Positions 60,001 to 64,000 of a stretch of DNA of 64,000 nucleotides are shown here, piece after piece; position 1 is the stretch's first letter; every line of letters begins with the position of its first letter. Location: assembly GCA_950106755.1 (NCBI GenBank), contig OX467089.1, forward strand, positions 20,007,345-20,071,344, in the 5' to 3' direction. The DNA is from Climacium dendroides. Its lineage: Eukaryota > Streptophyta > Bryopsida > Hypnales > Climaciaceae. The translations under genes and the position numbers were made by a program. The notes beneath the pieces were generated by a model. The model searched no databases. It saw only the letters and a list, made by a program, of their open reading frames with translations, and had not been told where the DNA came from.

Positions 60001-60981
60001 GAGCTCGAGTTCGCCACCCAAAACTGGTCCACTGCCTCTCTCCTCGGCAGGGGCGCATGCGGCAGTGTCTACAAAGGCACACTCCTCGACATCCCCCGCG
60101 CCATCAAAAAGCCCCACGACGGCGTCGAAGTCGCCAACTCCACTTTCGACAAAGAGCTCGACCTCCTCTCAAAACTCAACCACAAGTGCCTGGTCCGCCT
60201 CATCGGCTACTGCGTCGACGAGCACGTCCTCGTCTTCGAGTACATGTCCAATGGCACTTTAGAAGATTGCCTCCACAAGCACCGCCTCCAGCGCTCCCTC
60301 ACCTGGGAGGAGCGTCTCCGCATCGCCGCGGGTGCCGCCAAAGGCCTCGAGTATCTTCACGAGTACGCCACCACGATGATCATCCACGGCGACGTCAAAC
60401 CAGCCAACATCTTGCTCGACGAGAAGCTTGAGGCTCACATCTCAGACTTCGGATTATCGCTTTCCACAGCGGATGCAGACGCTTCCATCATGTGGGCTTC
60501 TAAAATGGGTGGGACGCCCGGGTACTTCGACCCTGAGTACGCTTCCTTGGGGAGCTTGACGCCCAAGAGTGATGTGTACAGCTTTGGGATTGTGCTGCTG
60601 GAGCTTATGAGTGGGAGGAAAGTGGTCCAGGAGAATCAGAACATTTCCACGTGGGCGGTGGAGAATTATAAGCGTCATGGAGTCGGGGCGATGTTGGATC
60701 CTGAGATGGAGATGCCGCTGGAGTTGGAATGTTTTCATACGGTGATTGAATTGGCCTTGGAGTGTGTGCACAAGGAGCATCAGTTCAGGCCGAAGATGAA
60801 AGATGTGTCGGCGGTGTTGAGCGGCGCGGCGGCGGCGTGGCAGACGTTTGAGAGGGGGGAGGATGGGAATGGGGAGTGGAGGCCGAGTCGCGGGCAGACG
60901 CGGCGGCAGACGAGAGGGCCGGAAGAAATTGAGCCCGAGGATGGAGAATATGAAAGTACTGTACAACAATTGCTATTGTGA
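54031..60981 (+). CDS. Receptor-like kinase with alpha2delta-type VWA-Cache ectodomain
   Basis: The CDS joins 54031-54229, 54925-55096, 55400-55577, 55975-56021, 56254-56479, 57090-57335, 57726-58133, 58908-59338 and 59919-60981. All introns are GT-AG and all phases close to 989 aa. Residues 1-34 form a signal peptide (LLLVAVLALVA, cleavage near CVA-QS). Residues 36-198 are Cys-rich and VWA_N-like, with WFYLGSVEGVQRSFPGR and FEPRKRPWYMGA. The VWA domain (209-375) has MIDAS-type residues D215, S219, T302 and D333. Residues 414-465 resemble the Cache part of alpha2delta (TVAYPVF, GVVGSDVIMSELG). A Cys-rich stem (501-533) is followed by one transmembrane helix (about 543-568) with a CRRRARIRK stop-transfer. 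The kinase (about 673-945) has GRGACGSVYKG, K699, E715, HGD 792-794, N799 and DFG at 812. The enzyme should phosphorylate Ser/Thr at the plasma membrane in response to an extracellular cue. Ligand and partners are unknown. The start was chosen for the signal peptide directly behind it. Confidence 0.9.
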
Positions 60982-61946
60982 GACACACAACTTTGGCGTC
61001 TTGGCACCATTTGAAGGATTTGTTCCAATTGCAAAGGTGACGTTGGAATGTTCCACAGCAGGCTCATGTCAGGCGTGATTCGAAGCTGAAGATTTCAGCG
61101 TTTGACATACATCAACAGCGAGGAGAGATGCCCTGTTTTCTTGTTGGCTTGAAAGCTTGCCATGTATTTCAGGCTCATGAGCTTTCCTTAGAGCTGCATC
61201 CGCACCCTTGCCCTCAAAGGACTTGACACTCGCCAAACATGGATCACGATAAGTGCTTCCGGCTCCTCCAAACAGCCTCCTTGCACTTAATCGGTTAATC
61301 CTAGTTGATGTCAAGCAATGATCCTTCAAATCTAGAGAATTTTAGTCAGCTTTATCCTCTATTCCACTTCATGGTTGGTCGGCTCACTATTCATGGGACA
61401 AATTTGGTGAGCAAGGGCGGGAGACAAAAAAAAATTTGAAGACTCTTCAAAGTAGATGTTTAGTGAGTAAAATTCGCAAGCAAGGGGTACAGATGATGCC
61501 GCTCTTAGAATGTTCAAGCTGCTGCGATGGGTACGTGGTGAGCTCTTGAATCTCTCCTTGGCTTTGATTGATAGCAGGGTAATTTTTCAATCAGCGGCGA
61601 ATTCCGGCAGATCATAGATTTCATCTCTGCTGCTGAACATCATGCTGATTTCGGCGGTTCTGCTGGAGACTAAGTAGACTTGATCTAGGATTTACTTGGA
61701 GAATTGCAGGGACTTCCATGTATCTGATTTAGGGAATTGAATTAGCTGTAGGGATAGGTAGCAGTTGTACCCCTTTGCTCTGATCAGGAGTGGCTTGATC
61801 TTTATGGGTCAATGTACATCAAGTAGGAGAATTCCAAATAGGAGAAACTGTATCATCAGTGGCAACCAACCCCCGGCCCTTGTATTTTTATCAGATTTAT
61901 TATGTCAATCTTTTAGGCAATTAAAAGAGGACACTACTTTACTTAC
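60982..61946 (+). other. 3' flank of the receptor kinase gene
   Basis: This probably includes the 3' UTR. Composition falls gradually towards the AT-rich background. The open frame at 61069-61329 (minus) has no recognisable domain. The end of the transcript cannot be fixed. Confidence 0.4.
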
Positions 61947-62177
61947 TTAACCCTTAAACTTCACGACGGACGTTTTTTGGTCTGATGAATGACAAGGAAT
62001 TCTCTTGTGTAGGACAGAAATGCAACTATTCATCCTTAGAATTAGGGGTGGAAAGGGGAAATCTTCTACAGTAGTTTGACTCCCAGTGATTAATTTTGAT
62101 TTTTTTTAACTAGATGATGTCACACGGTTCCAAAAGGGCTGATTTCCACGGTCACCAGCCCGGTGTTTAAGGGTTAA
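61947..62177. mobile_element. TTAA/CCCTTAAAC piggyBac-like MITE (231 bp)
   Basis: It starts TTAACCCTTAAACTTCACG and ends GGTGTTTAAGGGTTAA, with exact TTAA at both borders and a 9-bp perfect inverted tip (CCCTTAAAC). The left half is shared with 39021-39190. It is non-coding and lies about 1 kb downstream of the receptor kinase. Confidence 0.85.
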
Positions 62178-63216
62178 GTTTTTGTTGGGTCTTGGTAGGA
62201 GTCCAAAGGGAATTCTAGATTCTATAAGCCATGCATTTTGTAGACACCATATGAAAAGACATTGAATTTTCAAAGTGTAAAAGATGGTATAGCAAAATTG
62301 AACCTTGGTTTTCAAGAATGGAAGTTGTACATTTTAGGTAAGAATATGTTAAAAAATAGGTCACAATTAGATGTAGTTATCCTAATGACTTTGTGATGAG
62401 TTCATACCTATGCTCAAGGTGAGATTCATTAAAAATGAATTCAAAATATAATTAAATATGGCATCTAATGGAATTTTTTGAAACCGTAACGTGGCATAAT
62501 TGAATAGTGTAAAAATATTAATAAAAATAATCTTAATCCTAAAAAAAAATAGCTATGAGTATTAGCAAAGCTTGTAAGTATTGCTAAAGATCACATAAAG
62601 GTCACATAAAGTTAACCAAAGGAAAATCAACTGAAAAAAGAATGATTTTGTAGAGGGCCTAACAAATTTGACCCCAATGTATGGTACTTTGAGTGTCTAT
62701 TTTTGTTTGTTGGCCATACCTTTGTGTTATTCTAATGGGTGCTTATACTATTTCAATATCACCTATTGTGTATTTGATCTCTTCTACCATTTTCTTGGTA
62801 GAATTTCATCTTTAGCAAATCATCGAGAATGGTCACTCTAAAATATTGATGCAAAATCTAATGTTGAAAAGGTTTGAATGTTTAATTTCACATCCAAGTT
62901 TGCTTCACTAAAAGAATTTGTTTTGTGATCTTCGTGTATGGACTGGTGTATGGGTGAGAACTTGACAAAGTTATTGAGTAATTATCCAATCATCCAATCA
63001 TATGCCTTGCAATACAAAATTCTCTTGCAAAATGCACAATTGAATATACACCAAATTTACTATACCTTAACAACACTAAGTACACTTATACTTTCTATGA
63101 TTGCATTGATTGGACTCTATGCTCTATGTATACACTTCCATGTTTTTGTAAAAATAATATTTTGTAAGTAGGACTTGAAGATTACATTTAAAAAAAATAA
63201 CTATCTCAAATTTAAC
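62178..63216. other. AT-rich intergenic DNA, no gene recognised
   Basis: Short AT-rich open frames only (for example 62938-63171 plus), with no domain or splice support. Confidence 0.4.
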
Positions 63217-63900
63217 CCCTCACTGCCAAAGGGGATCAAAAGTGTCCTCACACAGTCTAGCAGTCAACTTCAAAGTGCATCCAATGTCCAAAATAAATAA
63301 ACCTTGTTGGGAAAGTTGCGCATAATAGTCTATTTTTTGTGGTAAAATTTTCAGATCTATCCAAGATGTAATGAGTTTTTGAAAGCCATTCAAAGTTCGC
63401 AGATTCAATTTGAGTTCACCACATTGCAATGAGATGGCTGCAACTTTGGGGGCTTGTATCTTTTGCATCAAATGTTAGTTTTCAATAAAATTTGTTGGAT
63501 TTTGTTCCCCATAAAGTCTACTTATTGTGATAAAATTTTCATGTCAATTCAAGTTGATTTGAATGCTTGGGAGCAATTCGAAGTTCAAAATCCAGACATT
63601 TTTGCTTTACAGTGAACTTCGGCGGCTTATAACTTCTTCAGGTAGGGTTTGTTTTCAATAATTTTTGTTGGAAAAGTTGCACATACTAGCCTAGTTCTTG
63701 TGGTAAAAATTTCATACCAATCCAAGAAGTTATGAATGATTGAGAAGCATTTTAGTAGAGGTAGGTTCAGCCATAGATGTGTTTTTTTGCTACTTTTTTC
63801 ACTGTTTTTTGACATTTCAAAACAATTTTGCAAACGCAATGAGTCAATTGAATGATTTTTTTTCCCCATCAAAGTGTTTGTCTTTTGATTTTAAATCACT
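63217..63900. repeat. Imperfect tandem repeat of about 170-190 bp, three units
   Basis: The order TTGTTGG-AAAGTTGC, TAGTCTA or TAGCCTA, TGTGGTAAAA-TTTCA and ATC-AATCCAAG recurs at about 63305, 63490 and 63668. Between them is a GGCGGCTTATAACTT / GGGGGCTTGTATCTT phrase. The block starts with TTAACCCCTCACTGCC (63213), resembling a TTAA-family terminus. It is non-coding. Confidence 0.6.
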
Positions 63901-64000
63901 TTGTAGTTTTAAGTTTTTTCATTTGAATAGATTTAGAAATCGAATTTCACCTCCAAATGTGTTTTTAGGAAAATTTCAACATCTTTTGTCAACACTAAAT

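Noticed and set aside
59946..60431. 161-codon open frame in another plus-strand register over the kinase
   Set aside because: It is a low-complexity Arg/His/Pro-rich shadow of the kinase frame.
60454..60969. 171-codon open frame on the minus strand opposite the kinase exon
   Set aside because: It is the antisense of a GC-rich exon with strong codon bias, which keeps other frames open. It has no domain of its own.
1..64000. tRNA or rRNA genes, LTR retrotransposon polyproteins, organelle DNA insertions
   Set aside because: Looked for by eye through typical motifs (tRNA B-box, reverse transcriptase YxDD, integrase, known rRNA words) and none was convincing. A dedicated search could still find short or diverged cases.

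Overview
The window is nuclear DNA from a streptophyte (green plant lineage). It has two multi-exon genes with GT-AG introns, a plastid-type sugar transporter with a transit-peptide-like N-terminus, a plant-style receptor kinase, plant-type CACTA miniature elements and a short interstitial run of the plant telomere repeat (CCCTAAA). Most of the window is AT-rich intergenic DNA packed with transposon remnants. Two clear genes in 64 kb point to a large, repeat-rich genome. I cannot name the species from the sequence.

Layout. 1-9.3 kb: AT-rich DNA with a CACTA-type MITE, a decayed mariner-like transposase (4.4-5.3 kb, minus) and a TA-flanked MITE. 9.8-13.7 kb (minus): an intact 13-exon gene for a plastid-type hexose transporter of 631 aa, with a GC-richer 5' flank to about 14.47 kb. 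14.6-27.3 kb: dispersed and tandem repeats, several inverted repeats and a GC-rich non-coding island (20.9-22.0 kb). 27.8-30.2 kb: a less AT-rich stretch with one unidentified open frame and the telomeric run. 30.2-52.6 kb: a dense field of TIR elements, some nested, of three kinds: CACTA-like (3-bp target duplications), AGGTAGG-ended (TA duplications) and TTAA/CCC-ended piggyBac-like. It also holds long hairpin-type inverted repeats. 52.6-61 kb (plus): the main discovery candidate. 61-64 kb: more repeats.

The main discovery is a nine-exon gene (54031-60981, 989 aa) whose splice phases all close. It reads signal peptide, VWA_N-like region, VWA domain, Cache-like segment, short Cys-rich stem, one transmembrane helix, then a complete Ser/Thr kinase encoded by a single GC-rich exon. 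The ectodomain resembles the alpha2delta subunit of animal voltage-gated calcium channels (and CACHD1), but here it sits on a plant receptor-like kinase. The catalytic loop reads HGD instead of HRD, so it is a non-RD kinase. This architecture suggests a receptor that senses a small extracellular ligand; ligand and pathway are unknown.

The two genes are 40 kb apart and nothing in the sequence links their functions. All exon boundaries come from reading frame, splice sites and homology remembered by eye; no database search or alignment program was run.
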